From contig CP136067.1 in NCBI GenBank assembly GCA_032622095.1, forward strand, positions 136,713,990 to 136,777,989: a stretch of 64,000 nt of DNA, written 5' to 3'. Source of the stretch: Siphonodentalium dalli. Taxonomy: Eukaryota > Mollusca > Scaphopoda > Gadilida > Siphonodentaliidae. Each line of letters begins with the position of its first letter. Within the stretch, counting starts at the first letter, position 1. This document shows positions 22,895 to 33,538 of the stretch, piece by piece. The translations under genes were made by a program, and so were the position numbers. The notes beneath the pieces were generated by a model, which worked only from the letters and a program-made list of their open reading frames with translations, was not told where the DNA came from and did not search any database.

Positions 22895-24560
22895 TAATTC
22901 CATATATACATAAACACCACAGACATAACAATATAGTGACCCAATGTATACACGTACAACTGACCCATGACCACGGATGACCATACAGCCATGAGTCACA
23001 ATGGAGGCACACCGGGTATACTCCTAAACATGACCCATAACCATATAGTCACTCCTTGTATACACATGCATTCACCTCACCATTGGCCATACGGTAATCC
23101 CCTGTATACCTATTCTCCACGCACACGGTCAAATAGACATTCAATATAAACATCAACACCACAACAACGACCACAGAGTCACTCCAGGTATACATATGCA
23201 CCTCACCAATGGCCATATAGCCACTCGCTTCATACACATACCCTCACCCATGCCACCTGGTATACTCCTTCACCTGACCTATGGCCATATAGTCACCCCG
23301 TGTGTACCTATTCAAAACATTCATACATGATCATGGTCAATCCTTGTATACATATTCACCTCACCATTGGCAATGCCACTCCCTGTATCCATATGTGTCA
23401 CACCAAGCCGAATAGCGACACAAGATATACTAATACAATCCAGTAAGAAAAGTCAATCCATGTATGCATATGTACCTCATCCATGGCCATATAACAACTC
23501 TCTATATACACATACCCCTCGCCCATCACCGTATAGCAACACGTGTGTATACCCGTGTAACCTACACATGACCATACCGCCACGAGTCACCAACCAGGAA
23601 CACCAGGTATACTCATACACCTGACACATGACCATTTAGTCACTCCCTGTATAGATATTCATTACATTTATGAGCATACAGTCACTCCTTGTATATATAC
23701 ATGTACTAATAACACCATTGGCCATACAGTCACTACATGTATACATATTCGACACGCATAGTCATATAACCACTCGATATATATATATATATATATGCAG
23801 CCCACCCTAGACCATGGAGTCACTCCAGGTATACATATACACCTCACCAACGGCCATTCAGCCCTTCCAGATATACACAAAACCTGCACACACGACTACT
23901 CATACCTTCCATACTTGCGTATACACCTCACACATGACAATTCAGCAACTCACTGTATAATCATACACGCCATCCATGATCATACAGCTAATCCATATAC
24001 ACCCACCAATGATAGTACATCCACGAGATATATAAATATATACCACAAGGACACTCCCTATATACCCACACGCTCGATAATGTCCATCCAGCTTACTCCA
24101 GGTATGCATATACACTTCAATCATGACCGTACAGTCATTCCATGTATACCTATACACATTACCCGTAACCATAAAATAACTACCTATTTATCCACACACC
24201 CCATCCATGATCATACAGACAACACATGTACATCCCACCCATGACCTTACAGTCACTCCATATATACATAATCAACACATAGATGACCATGTAGCTATAT
24301 CCATACACCACATCAATGTCCATACAGGCACATCGGGTGCACCCGTACTGGATATACACAACCATACACCACACAGTCACTCCATTCATACCGATTCACC
24401 TCACACATGACCATGACCTTTCCCTGTATACCTATACATCTTACCATGGACAACCCACACATAACCATATAGTCACTCCTTGTATACCTATTCACATCAT
24501 TCATGACATACAATAACTCCCTGTATACCTATTCACCTCACCTATGATCATAGAGTAACT
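22895..24560 (+). repeat. Right minisatellite array of the foldback element
   Basis: Roughly forty degenerate units of about 41 bp: cactcc-(a/t)gtatacatat(t/a)cacct-caccatggccatatagt. The open frames across it (for example 23795-24244) are Thr/His/Pro-rich products of the repeat. It is the inverse of the left array but about four times longer. Confidence 0.8.
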
Positions 24561-25471
24561 CAATGACTACCATCTTGGCATCCACCCTGTATCCAGTTGA
24601 TATTTTGTTTTATCATAATAGACCAGAATAGCCACAGATTATGGTTCATCTCGGTTCCGTCTCAAAGTTGTGCCCATTTCCTTTCAATAATATGGCCAGA
24701 ATCACAAAATAGGTTCTCGGCAAAATTCCATACTTTAAAATGAATTTGTCATGCCCAATACGGAACTGGGACAATCAGAATAGAACATATAGTTGTCAGT
24801 TAATTAACTAACACGTATAATAACCAAGTGAGTCACAATTTACTACCTTTTCGATAACAAAGAGAATAGTGTTCGGGATATATGTAAATAAAAACTTTTT
24901 ACAAATTTGGTTGCCATTTTGGAAGCCATCTTGAGCAATTTGGTCTATAAATACCGTAGTGTGACACATTTAAGATAGACCAAAACAATAAACACATTTG
25001 AATCCAAAGACAGTTACATTTTACTTGTAAAAATGGTCCATACCTGAAAAGTTAATTTTTGCCGATATTTATGTCAAGTTTTTGAGAGAAAAGTCCAATA
25101 TTTTTGGTGATGTCAGTGGTGACAATAGTAACAATTAACCATGGTGCATCAGACATGTTAGTATTCAATGTATATGAGACAGAATAGCCAATTTTATACA
25201 TCAACCACAACTTGTAAGCGATTGCAGGACACGCTGGGGTAATATTTACCATTTTCCATATTTTGGCGGCCATTTTGAGCCAAAGTAAGAATTTTGGTTC
25301 CAATGAGTTGGAATATTCATATGCCTCACTTAGATTACAAAGTTCTGTTCATTTCTTGTTGAAATGTGACTAGAATCCCAATTGTTATTTTTTGTGAAAT
25401 TTTATACCACGTTCTAAAAAAACGATTTTTTTAGGGAAGGGGCTAGGACTTCAATAATTGCATATTTAATT

Positions 25472-25587
25472 GCTCCAATGATCAGTTAATATACAAAACA
25501 CAAAATAAAGTCATATTACTCAACCAGTGCCAAACAGCATGAACTGATCTAGAAGATATTTGTGGAAAAAAACGTCATATTTTCAAC
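25472..25587. repeat. Inner right arm of the foldback element
   Basis: Inverted match to 21222-21335. Between here and the minisatellite array lies about 900 bp with 'gccatcttgag' and 'ggcggccattttgagcc', as on the left side near 21030-21215. Confidence 0.85.
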
Positions 25588-25879
25588 TTAATCCTGATTC
25601 ACAGAACTTTCAATCGGGTGTGATTTCATGAAGAGCGTTTATTTATTAAATAAAATACTTGTCCATATATGTATAGCAGATGATGAGATAGTTCTGACAG
25701 AAAGGTCACGAGGCGTGATTCAAATAACAAAGTATTCCCATGTTCATGAGATTATATGTATAACGAGTGTGAAATATGGTTCGATATTGACTTACTGTAT
25801 TTTCGCGGCAATAAAAACAGTATGTGACTTTAAGTTGATTTTATGGGTGAAATATGGGTCACAGGCAGCGACAGGCATC

Positions 25880-25991
25880 CTTATTGGATTCAGCATACTT
25901 GAATTATGCTAGAAAACTTAGTTTCATGATTTTCCCCAAAAATGCCTCTAGGGTTCTAGTATTCCACAAATGTAGCTTTTCCGACCAGACT
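25880..25991. repeat. Outer right terminal inverted repeat of the foldback element
   Basis: It ends 'cttttccgaccagact' directly before AGTAT (25992-25996), and pairs imperfectly with 20486-20600. Confidence 0.55.
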
Positions 25992-26524
25992 AGTATGAGT
26001 ATAACCCAATTTGCATGGCTCGTATTGATCAAACTTACAGTATAACAAAGCTCGTAGCGGAGATATGTAAGATTAATGTCAAATATTATTTTGCTACCGA
26101 ACAGGCAATACTAAATACCATAACGTGACACCGGCTTCGATTGATCAGCTGATTCGGATCTGTGTACATAATAGCTATTGCATATAACAATGTTCTTCTA
26201 TTGTAAATGTTGTATATATTATGTCTCAATACTCATGAAAATGTGATATGAGTTTAAGAGAATAAACTAATTGAATTGAAGATGGGAGCAACATTGTGGC
26301 TTTAATTAACTGTACTTGTTGTCCACAACCGTATTAATGACACGTGGCATAAGGTGTGATCTAACAACGTGTCGATTTCATGTATTATTCACATTCTGAT
26401 ATTGGCTAACTAATTATTAATGCGTATATGTGTATGTGAAATGTCTCTCATATCGCAGTGGACGCTTAATTATGCACTAATGTTAAGCAGGGACTATACA
26501 AGACTGATTAACAATCATTTAAAA

Positions 26525-27018
26525 GTGCAAAGCCGATTATCACCCCTGGTCAAGTGGTCCTGCAAATGTGCTATGAAGCGGTTGGGTCCTGCTGAATTGC
26601 TATGATGCCATTAGGACAAACTGATGCTGTTAAGAAAAAGTAACGTTATTTTTTCTAAAGTTATCATTTTTGTCAAGGAAAAGCTATTATTTGTATCAAA
26701 TATTCGAGAAACATATATTTTGCGAAATAGTTGTAATACTAATTGTATTAGTTGTTGAACATCGACTCTAATCAATTTGGCTATTCATGTCGGTTTACAA
26801 ACACCAGCGCAGCCGTTATTCAATTTTTCAAAAATATTTATGTTCTTGAATGTTTCATACAGACACTGGCCAAACACCACAAAAATGAAAACTTAAGAAA
26901 AAATAACGGTACTTTTTCTTAACAGCATCAGTTTGCCCTAACAGCATCATAGCAATTCAGTAGGACCCATCAGCATCATAGCACTTGACCAGGGGTGATA
27001 ATCGCCGTTTCTGCTTTA
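26525..27018. repeat. Inverted repeat with arms of about 140 bp
   Basis: The left arm (26525-26672: 'gccgattatcacccctggtc', 'ctgctgaattgctatgatgc', 'gctgttaagaaaaagtaac') is inverted at 26878-27018. About 200 bp separate the arms. It is probably a foldback MITE. Copy 1 of the duplication has lost the right arm. Confidence 0.75.
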
Positions 27019-27149
27019 ACATGCATACATCTGTATGACAATATAGCCACATGTAATTCGAAATTACTATGCACTATATATTTAGCCCATAATTACTGTA
27101 TAATTTGCCAAATGAATAAGAATGCTTTTTTACCTCAACCCGATAAATA

Positions 27150-28575
27150 TAAAGACAAGTTTGAGTTATCGTCATGGGTTGGCGTCGGCCGCCCGTCTGT
27201 TGGTCCGCCCGTCCATCAACAATTTCCGTTGGCATATTAAGCTACATGCCACACCCCTCGCCCGATCGTCACCAAACTCATATATATATCGGGATATTCG
27301 GGCTGACCCATACGGGAGCCATAGGTTTATAATAACCATTTTGGGTGAAAAATATGGCCGGCGGCAGCCATCTTGTACGTCACTCTCGGCACCCCTAAAT
27401 CATTTGTGCACGCCCTGCAGACCAAATCCCTTGACTGATCATCACCAAACTTCAGATGGATCGTCAGTGTGATATCTAGATGGGAGTCATTGAATTTTCC
27501 CGAATTTTATAAAATGACATGGCGCCAGCAGCCATCTTGGATTTCAAATTTGAATCAATTGGCACACCCCGCCCGCAATTATAGGGAAAATGTGTTTAAC
27601 TTTACAGACGTGTTTATGATCACCTCTAGATGGGAGCCATCGAATTTTCCGATTTTCCTTTTTTGAAAGACATGGCCTCCGACGATCATCACCAAACATC
27701 ATGTGTATTTTCTGGGTAACCACTAGATAGGAGCCATCAAATTTGTCCGTATTTCGTTGAAGAACAAAACATGGCTACAGGCAGCCATCTTGGATTTTAC
27801 TCTTTGCCTGACTACACCACTTAGCATGTCCTACAGCCAACAATTGTCAATTGACCTCCAGATGGGAGTTTACGATCTTTTCCGAATGTTGTTTAAAAAC
27901 ATGGCCGCAGCGCATATCTAGGATTTCACATATAATTCCATTTACACACCCTGCAGCTCGTAATTATTGAACAAATGTAAAAAACATATGTATATACAGG
28001 GATGTTTGTGGTCACATCTAGATGGGAGCTATTCAATTTGAACGATTTTCGACCAAAAACATGGCAGCCGGCAGCCATCTTGTTGTTTACTCTTTGCATG
28101 ACTAAATCATTTGTAACGCCCTAAAACTAACATTTCCCATCCAGTCGATCCCAAAATTCATATGGATCTTCTGGGTGACATTTAGATGATACATATTAAA
28201 TTTTAACTACTTTCGATCAAACATGGCCGCCAGGGGCCATCTTGGGTGAATAAATGACTTGGCACGCCCTACAAACAACAATGTTTATCTGATTCATCAC
28301 AAAGTTCATACGAATCTTTGGAGTGACCTATAAATGGGAGCTAGGAATTTTGTACTAATTTCGTTGAAAAACATGGTTGTCAGTGGCCATCTTGAATAAA
28401 ATTTGAATCCATTGGAACTCAATGCTACCCACATTTATTGGAGAATAGAACGAGGAGATCAGAGGATATTTGGTAACCAAACAGTAATGAAGAGACTTCA
28501 GTAACTGGCAACAAACAAACATGTCTGCACTTAAATCGATACACTCGGAAGTGATCATCACAGCCCTAGCTGATG
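27150..28575 (+). repeat. Degenerate tandem array with 'gcagccatcttg' motif, copy 2
   Basis: It starts with a GC-rich head 'ggttggcgtcggccgcccgt' and 'gtccgcccgtccatcaacaa', a head class I associate with bivalve dispersed repeats. Units follow as in 15105-16310 ('catctagatgggag', 'catggccg'). It is the more complete form of the array. Confidence 0.7.
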
Positions 28576-28876
28576 CATTATAACAATGATTACACGATAA
28601 GTTCTTGTTTTATGAACGCTAGACTGTGTTAAAATGGTTGCTCGACGTGTTACCTTGCTTAATTGTACACACTGTCAACCATTGTCAATAATTGCAATAT
28701 TCTACACATTGATTTGTTTCATCCCAGTTATTAGTAGCTCTTGGGGTGTCTTAATTTAGTTCCTCTTTGGTTGTGTTAAGGAAATCAATATTATTTTTTT
28801 AACCCCAGCCATTTCGATATGGTTTTTCCTTGCTAAAATATGATTATGTGATAAAATGGATCTCAAATTCGACGCA

Positions 28877-28984
28877 ATTCTATACGAAATGTATTAACCT
28901 CGTCCAGTAAATTCGATTCGAGCCTCGATAAAGCTCGGCTCGAATCTAATTTAGTGCAATCGGTTAATACATTTCGTATAGAAT
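28877..28984. repeat. Hairpin A, copy 2
   Basis: Exact counterpart of 16610-16717, with the same perfect terminal inversion attctatacgaaatgtatta. Confidence 0.7.
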
Positions 28985-29026
28985 ACGCCCTGTCACTAAA
29001 TCGCGACCATATCGGATCTACCAGAT

Positions 29027-29168
29027 CCGGTTCCGTGATTTTAGTGCTATACAGGTCAAAGTTCTGGAGTAGCATTCCTTATATGGAAGTCATGAATAAT
29101 TGAAAAGCTCCATATATGGAAATTCTACTCCAAAACTTTGATCTGTTCCACTAAAACCACGGAACCGG
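29027..29168. repeat. Hairpin B, copy 2
   Basis: Counterpart of 16760-16901, differing by a single base just before the left arm (caga-tccgg in place of cagg-tccgg). Confidence 0.65.
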
Positions 29169-29458
29169 GGCTGGAAGAATCCAATACGACCGCGACCCAC
29201 TTGTCTCGCTTATTGCGGGACTCATCTAGATCCTCTATATATGACACCGCTATTAGTTATAGTGGGCAAACTTGAGAGTAAGTTGAGACTGCATGCAAGT
29301 TATTGACATTATAGAAAAATTGTCACAGTAAAACGTACCAAATTATAAGATACTAGCTGATGTGACCGTCTTTGTCCGGGATATTGAAGGATTTCTTTGT
29401 GATCGTCTCCGTCTGCGCAGAATATACAGCGTCTGGACAAACTATATTGTTCGATCGA

Positions 29459-29965
29459 GGCGAAAAACCGACAAAATACTTCTTAAATCTCGAAAAACGA
29501 CAACACTTATCCAAATCTATAAATGAGATCAGAGACAGTAACAATAAGAAAATCACGGAATCGGTCGAAATTATCAAAGAAACAAAAACATTCTATGAAA
29601 GACTTTACACACAAAACACGAACATTAACCCAACTTCGAAATTATCTGATATTAGAGTTCCTGCCCTTACTCCAACCCAATCCCGCTCAATTGAAGGCGA
29701 AATTACTTTACCCGAATTGACTGAAGCATTGAAAAAAATGAAGAACGGAAAGTCACCCGGTCTTGATGGGTACACAGTGGAGTTCTACAAAATCTTCTGG
29801 AACGATCTAAGTATAGTTGTCCTTAATGCACTTAATCATGCACTCATAAAGGGGGAACTTTCTACCACTCAAAAACAGGACATTATCACTTTAATACCCA
29901 AAGGGGACAAACCAAGGATGTACCTTAAAAAATGGCGTCCAATATCTCTGCTAAATATATCGTAA
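29459..29965 (+). CDS. L1/Tx1-like RT N-terminal fragment, copy 2
   Basis: GEKPTKYFLNLEKRQHL opens the segment, followed by a helical linker with FYERLYT. LTEALKKMKNGKSPGLDGYT then VEFYKIFWNDL is the conserved start of the RT domain. ITLIPKGDKPRMYLKKWRP ends it at a stop. The following 160 bases still encode SSCIANRIKSVLPTIINEDQ and TGFLSGRFIGDN in another frame, so a frameshift follows this segment. Confidence 0.85.
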   Translation, partial: GEKPTKYFLNLEKRQHLSKSINEIRDSNNKKITESVEIIKETKTFYERLYTQNTNINPTSKLSDIRVPALTPTQSRSIEGEITLPELTEALKKMKNGKSPGLDGYTVEFYKIFWNDLSIVVLNALNHALIKGELSTTQKQDIITLIPKGDKPRMYLKKWRPISLLNIS

Positions 29966-30126
29966 ATTGGCATCTTCTTGTATCGCTAACCGGATAAAAT
30001 CAGTTCTACCTACCATAATTAACGAAGATCAAACCGGTTTTCTATCAGGGAGATTCATCGGAGACAACACACGTTTAATATAATTATGACATCTTACTCG
30101 AGACTGACGTACAAAATATACCCGGC

Positions 30127-30948
30127 ATGTTTCTATTGATAGACTTTGAGAAGGCATTCGACACTGTTTCGTGGTCATTTATTGACGATTGCTTATTGAA
30201 ATTTAACTTCGGAGAATACATTAGAAGGTGGCTTAAAACTTTGTATACATACATTCAATCGGCGGTACTCGTTAACGGTACAATTTCTCCTTTTTCCAGC
30301 CATCGAGAGGCTGTAGACAAGGAGACCCGGTATCTCCATATATTTTTCTCCTCTGTGCATAAATACTTGCAATTTCTGGTGAGGGAAAATAAAAAGATAA
30401 AAGGCATCACCCTCGGCAGTACAGAACATAAAATTAATCAGTACGCTGACGACACTACGCTCATCTTGGACGGCAACGAAGAATCTCTTAAAGAAAGCTT
30501 GAATGTTTTTGACACATTCGCAAATATGTCAGGATTGAAAGCCAACCTGGAAAAATGTCAGATTATTTGGTTAGGCGCAAGCAAAGCTAATCACGGTGCA
30601 CCCATTGTAAATTGCGATATTCGTGTAACAAAGCAATTCAAATTGTTGGGAATAACATATAGCACAGATTTGTCGCAACTGAATAACCTCAATTTTGAAA
30701 ACAAACTTATCGAACTGAAAACCGGAATTGAAAAATGGAAACACAGGTCCTTGACTCCACTAGGTCGCATTGTAATCATCAAATCTGTCATAGTTCCAAA
30801 ATTAGTCCATCTATTTCAATCTCTGCCAAACCCCGCCCAAAATTTTATTGACGAACTAACTATCATGTTATTCAGGTTCATCTGGAACGGCAACGAGACC
30901 GAATTAAACGTTCACAAATGTGTAAAGATTACCAACAAGGCGGCATAA
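30127..30948 (+). CDS. L1/Tx1-like RT catalytic fragment
   Basis: A 273-residue open frame: LLIDFEKAFDTVSWSFID (motif A, catalytic D), then KINQYADDTTLILDG (motif C, YADD) at about residues 98-112. SGLKANLEKCQIIWLG, KLLGITYS and LTPLGRIVIIKSVIVPKLVH follow, ending near the LFRFIWNG box. Between residues 58 and 75 the expected RGCRQGDPVSPYIFLLC is out of frame (REAVDKETRYLHIF is read instead), so two compensating shifts have occurred. The thumb continues after the stop as DYQQGGIKMTKIKEFIEAL. Confidence 0.85.
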   Translation: MFLLIDFEKAFDTVSWSFIDDCLLKFNFGEYIRRWLKTLYTYIQSAVLVNGTISPFSSHREAVDKETRYLHIFFSSVHKYLQFLVRENKKIKGITLGSTEHKINQYADDTTLILDGNEESLKESLNVFDTFANMSGLKANLEKCQIIWLGASKANHGAPIVNCDIRVTKQFKLLGITYSTDLSQLNNLNFENKLIELKTGIEKWKHRSLTPLGRIVIIKSVIVPKLVHLFQSLPNPAQNFIDELTIMLFRFIWNGNETELNVHKCVKITNKAA

Positions 30949-31447
30949 AGATGACAAAAATTAAAGAATTTATCGAAGCCCTATAAATAACCTGGCTCAG
31001 GAGATTAACCACAAAACGCGCCAAGTGGATAAGTATTGCACCCGAAATATTATCTGATCCACTATTCCTCACATACGGTACAAAATACATCGAATCGATC
31101 AAGGGTACAGTCATAAACCCATTTTGGCGTGACGTCATAACGGCTTGAACAAATTTACTCAAAAAGCTACCCAGTAAATACTCATACCTAAACTCAAATA
31201 CTATATGGAATAACGATAATATTAACATAAACCAGCATTCAATTGATATACAGGAATGGAAGCAAAAAGGGGTGATATTTGTGAACGATCTTATTTCGGA
31301 CAACAACGAACTCCCAACTGTAGTTATGATGAAAAACATTTATGATATATCGACAAATTTCATTACAATCCATAGTATCAACAAACTGTTGATCAAGCTG
31401 TCACAAATGCTCGACCAAAAAAACCAAGCCCCCTGATTCCCGGGCAG

Positions 31448-32083
31448 TTGTCATTGCTTCTAAAGAGTATTCGGGGTTGCAAGGATTTTTATGACATTCT
31501 CATATCTGATAAAACGACAAAACCTTCCTCAATACAGAAATGGGGATTAGAACTTGGATATACCAATATTCAAGTACCATGGACACATATATTCACTGTT
31601 CCGTTTAAATCACTTTCTGACACCAGGTTACGATGGTTCCAGTTCCGCATAAATACCAGAATTTTAGCGACAAAACAATTACTCCAGAAGATGAAAATTA
31701 CTAACGATAGTGACTGTAATATATGTCAAATGATAGAATCAATATCCCATATCTTCTTCGACTGTCCTATAGTATCACGCTTCTTAAAAACAGTCCAACA
31801 CTGGATGAACACCAACATACCAGATATTCAACTTACAAAATGTAACATATTATTCGGCGTTTCGTCGGAAAAGAACGCCAATATAAAAAACATGATTTTA
31901 ATTATATTAAAGTACTATATTTATAAAACAAAATTCGACCCCATTGAATTATCTTTGAAAGCGTTCTTGAACGAATTAGTAAGCCGATCTCATATAGAAA
32001 AGATCAATGCTTTGAGAGGCGATAGGCTGTTGAAATTTCAAGAGGAATGGGGAACTTTGACAAAAGTGTTAAACCCATACTAA
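31448..32083 (+). CDS. L1/Tx1-like LINE C-terminal domain
   Basis: A 211-residue open frame. FYDILISDKTTKPSSIQKW is the usual 'Y..L......P.....W' L1/Tx1 segment, and LRWFQFRINTRILATKQLL precedes the zinc knuckle CNIC-x7-H-x4-C at about residues 93-109. The tail FQEEWGTLTKVLNPY ends at TAA (32081-32083). The first residues, before FYDIL, are probably outside the native frame. The 3' UTR runs to the A-rich tail at 32431-32460. Confidence 0.85.
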   Translation: MSLLLKSIRGCKDFYDILISDKTTKPSSIQKWGLELGYTNIQVPWTHIFTVPFKSLSDTRLRWFQFRINTRILATKQLLQKMKITNDSDCNICQMIESISHIFFDCPIVSRFLKTVQHWMNTNIPDIQLTKCNILFGVSSEKNANIKNMILIILKYYIYKTKFDPIELSLKAFLNELVSRSHIEKINALRGDRLLKFQEEWGTLTKVLNPY

Positions 32084-32855
32084 ATAAGGCAATCAAAACA
32101 ATTATGATACAAAACCCAGATACCCTCAATACAAGAAACTGGAACCAGCTACCAATCCAACACATGTTTTTGTTTTAATTATATATGTGTACAAAGACCG
32201 AAATGTTACTATATATGTTTTTGACAATCGAAGATATTTATTTAACTTTTTGTATATTATGTTATTTAAAAATACTGATCGATATACTGTATGGTGTGCA
32301 AGGAGAGCGAATGGTGAGTGTACAAGAACCCCCACCGCCCCACCTGTGGTGTCACCATAATTATTAATATTATGTGTTTGATTGCATAAATATTTGTATG
32401 ACATCATTATATAGTGTAAATAACTTCTATAAATAAAAAAAATAAATAAATAAAAATAAATATTGTTCGATCGGTCCAGAACATGCCTATATGAGCGTAT
32501 ATGAGCGAGGTGAAGGTCAAGGTTAAGGACACGGTCGCAAGCGAAATTGTACCAGTCCATATTGTACCCGGGATCAAATTAGGCCTAGATACCAAATTTG
32601 AGTCGTATGGGTCGATGTTCAGAAACATGCCTATATGAGCGTATATGAGCGAGGTCAAGAACACGGTCGCACGTGAAACTTGACCAGCACATGTTGTTCG
32701 CGGGATCAAAGTAAGCCTACATACCAAATTTCAGTCGGATCGGTCAAGCAGTTTTCGAGTCTATAACACACATGCACATACACACATGCATACATACACA
32801 CGTACGTACGTACATACATGCAGACAGACATACAGAAGTTCCAAAAATATATAAT

Positions 32856-33538
32856 ACTAGCCGATGAGCCCGACGTTGTCCGGGTTATTCAAAAAACAAA
32901 TTTCAAGTCGATAGCTCTACCCAGCCCGACGTTGTCCGGGCTATTCAAAAACCAAATTTCAAGTCGATAGCTCTACCCGTTTCCGAGATCTGATCTGCGC
33001 CGATGAGCCCGACGTTGTCCGGGCTATTCAAAAACCAAATTTTGTTGTCCGGGCTATTCAAAAACCAAATTTCAAGTCGGTAGCTCTACCCGTTTCCGAG
33101 ATCTGGTCTGCGCATGCGCGAAGCTGGCGTCGCACGGGTTCGGCGACCCGATACAATTCGTATCCGGGGCAAGATACATTCACATATCAAATTTCAAGTC
33201 GATAGCTCCACCCGTTTCCGATATCTCGTCTGCGCATGCGCGAAGCTGGCGTCGCACGGGCTCGGCGACCCGATAAAATTCGTATCCGGGGCAAGATACA
33301 TTTACATACCAAATTTCAAGTCGATAGCTCCACCCGTTTCCGAGATCTCGTCTGCGCATGCGCGAAGCGGGCGCCGCACGGGCTCGCCAATACGACAACG
33401 TTCACCGCCTGGTCAAACTACACACACGTACCAAGTTTCGTCCCGATCGGTCGAGAATCGTAGATTTGTATAAATGACAGACAGACAGACAGACAGACAA
33501 ACAAACATACAGACAGAGGTCTTCAAAATATATATGAG
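32856..33538 (+). mobile_element. Modular element E1 (three 122-bp cores)
   Basis: The head actagccgatgagcccgacg at 32856 contains the hairpin gcccgacgttgtccgggc. The head text is partly reduplicated at 32923 and 33001-33065. Three core units follow with exact 122-bp spacing of tgcgcatgcgc (33109, 33231, 33353). The right flank is 'gtaccaagtttcgtcccgat' with cggtcgagaatcgtagattt, then a (GACA)n microsatellite and the tail 'ttcaaaatatatatgag'. The core length is not a multiple of three, so the overlapping open frames are not genes. Confidence 0.7.

Larger units (their letters stand above)
20486..25991. mobile_element. 5.5-kb foldback-type transposon with inverted minisatellite arms
   Basis: The ends are AGTCTAGTCG and CGACCAGACT (9 of 10 complementary). 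The flanks are AGTAT at 20481-20485 and 25992-25996. In the other duplicate the same site reads ttgAGTATgagtataa with AGTAT once, so this is a clean occupied/empty pair. The arms match in inverted order: outer about 110 bp (weak), inner 21222-21335 with 25472-25587 (strong), then minisatellite arrays 21340-21775 and 22895-24560 in opposite orientations. There is no ORF longer than about 150 residues and no transposase motif, so it is non-autonomous. The 5-bp duplication (or GTA, if the ends are read as TAGTCT...) does not fix a superfamily. Confidence 0.85.
18051..30318 (+). repeat. Tandem duplication, copy 2 (12.3 kb, enlarged by an insertion)
   Basis: The left part, 18051-20485, repeats 11826-14257. 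After the 5.5-kb foldback element the match resumes at 25997 and runs to 30318 in the LINE. The junction at 18050/18051 joins LINE sequence to 'tgcttgcca' with only one or two shared bases, as in end-joining or template switching. Copy 2 keeps the undeleted form of the middle (26830-27347). Confidence 0.85.
29458..32460 (+). mobile_element. 5'-truncated L1/Tx1-like LINE with 13-bp target duplication
   Basis: The target duplication tattgttcgatcg is at 29445-29457 and 32461-32473. The 3' end is an A-rich tail, 'aaataaataaataaaaataaa' in type, at about 32431-32460. In order the element carries RT motifs (GEKPTKYFLNLE; KSPGLDGYTVEFYK; IPKGDKPRMYLKKWRPISLL; DFEKAFDTVSW; RGCRQGDPVSPYIF in a shifted frame; YADDT), the thumb (KWKHRSLTPLGRIVIIKSVI; FIWNG), a DYQQGGIKM segment and a C-terminal zinc knuckle. 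The endonuclease and ORF1 are missing. Several stops and frameshifts (for example near 29966, 30320, 30990 and 31435) make it inactive. It was copied in part as 17191-18050. Confidence 0.9.
29352..32855 (+). mobile_element. Modular element split by an L1/Tx1-like LINE
   Basis: The left piece, 29352-29457, carries the actagctgatg head and 'cgtctggacaaacta'. The right piece, 32461-32855, resumes with 'gttcgatcggtccagaac' and has two degenerate 'cctatatgagcgtatatgag' units. It continues through 'ccaaatttcagtcggatcgg' and 'gtcaagcagttttcgagtct' into a (CATA/CGTA/CAGA)n microsatellite and the tail 'gttccaaaaatatata'. Without the LINE it would read in the same order as the 33-kb elements (head, core, right flank, microsatellite, tail). 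Confidence 0.7.

Noticed and set aside
23795-24244. 149-residue Thr/His/Pro-rich frame
   Set aside because: It lies entirely in the 41-bp minisatellite of the foldback element.
32856-32900. Hammerhead ribozyme in the head 'ccgatgagcccgacgttgtc'
   Set aside because: It resembles ctgatgag plus a stem, but the required gaaa after the stem is absent, and other heads (ggttagcccgcc) do not keep the core.
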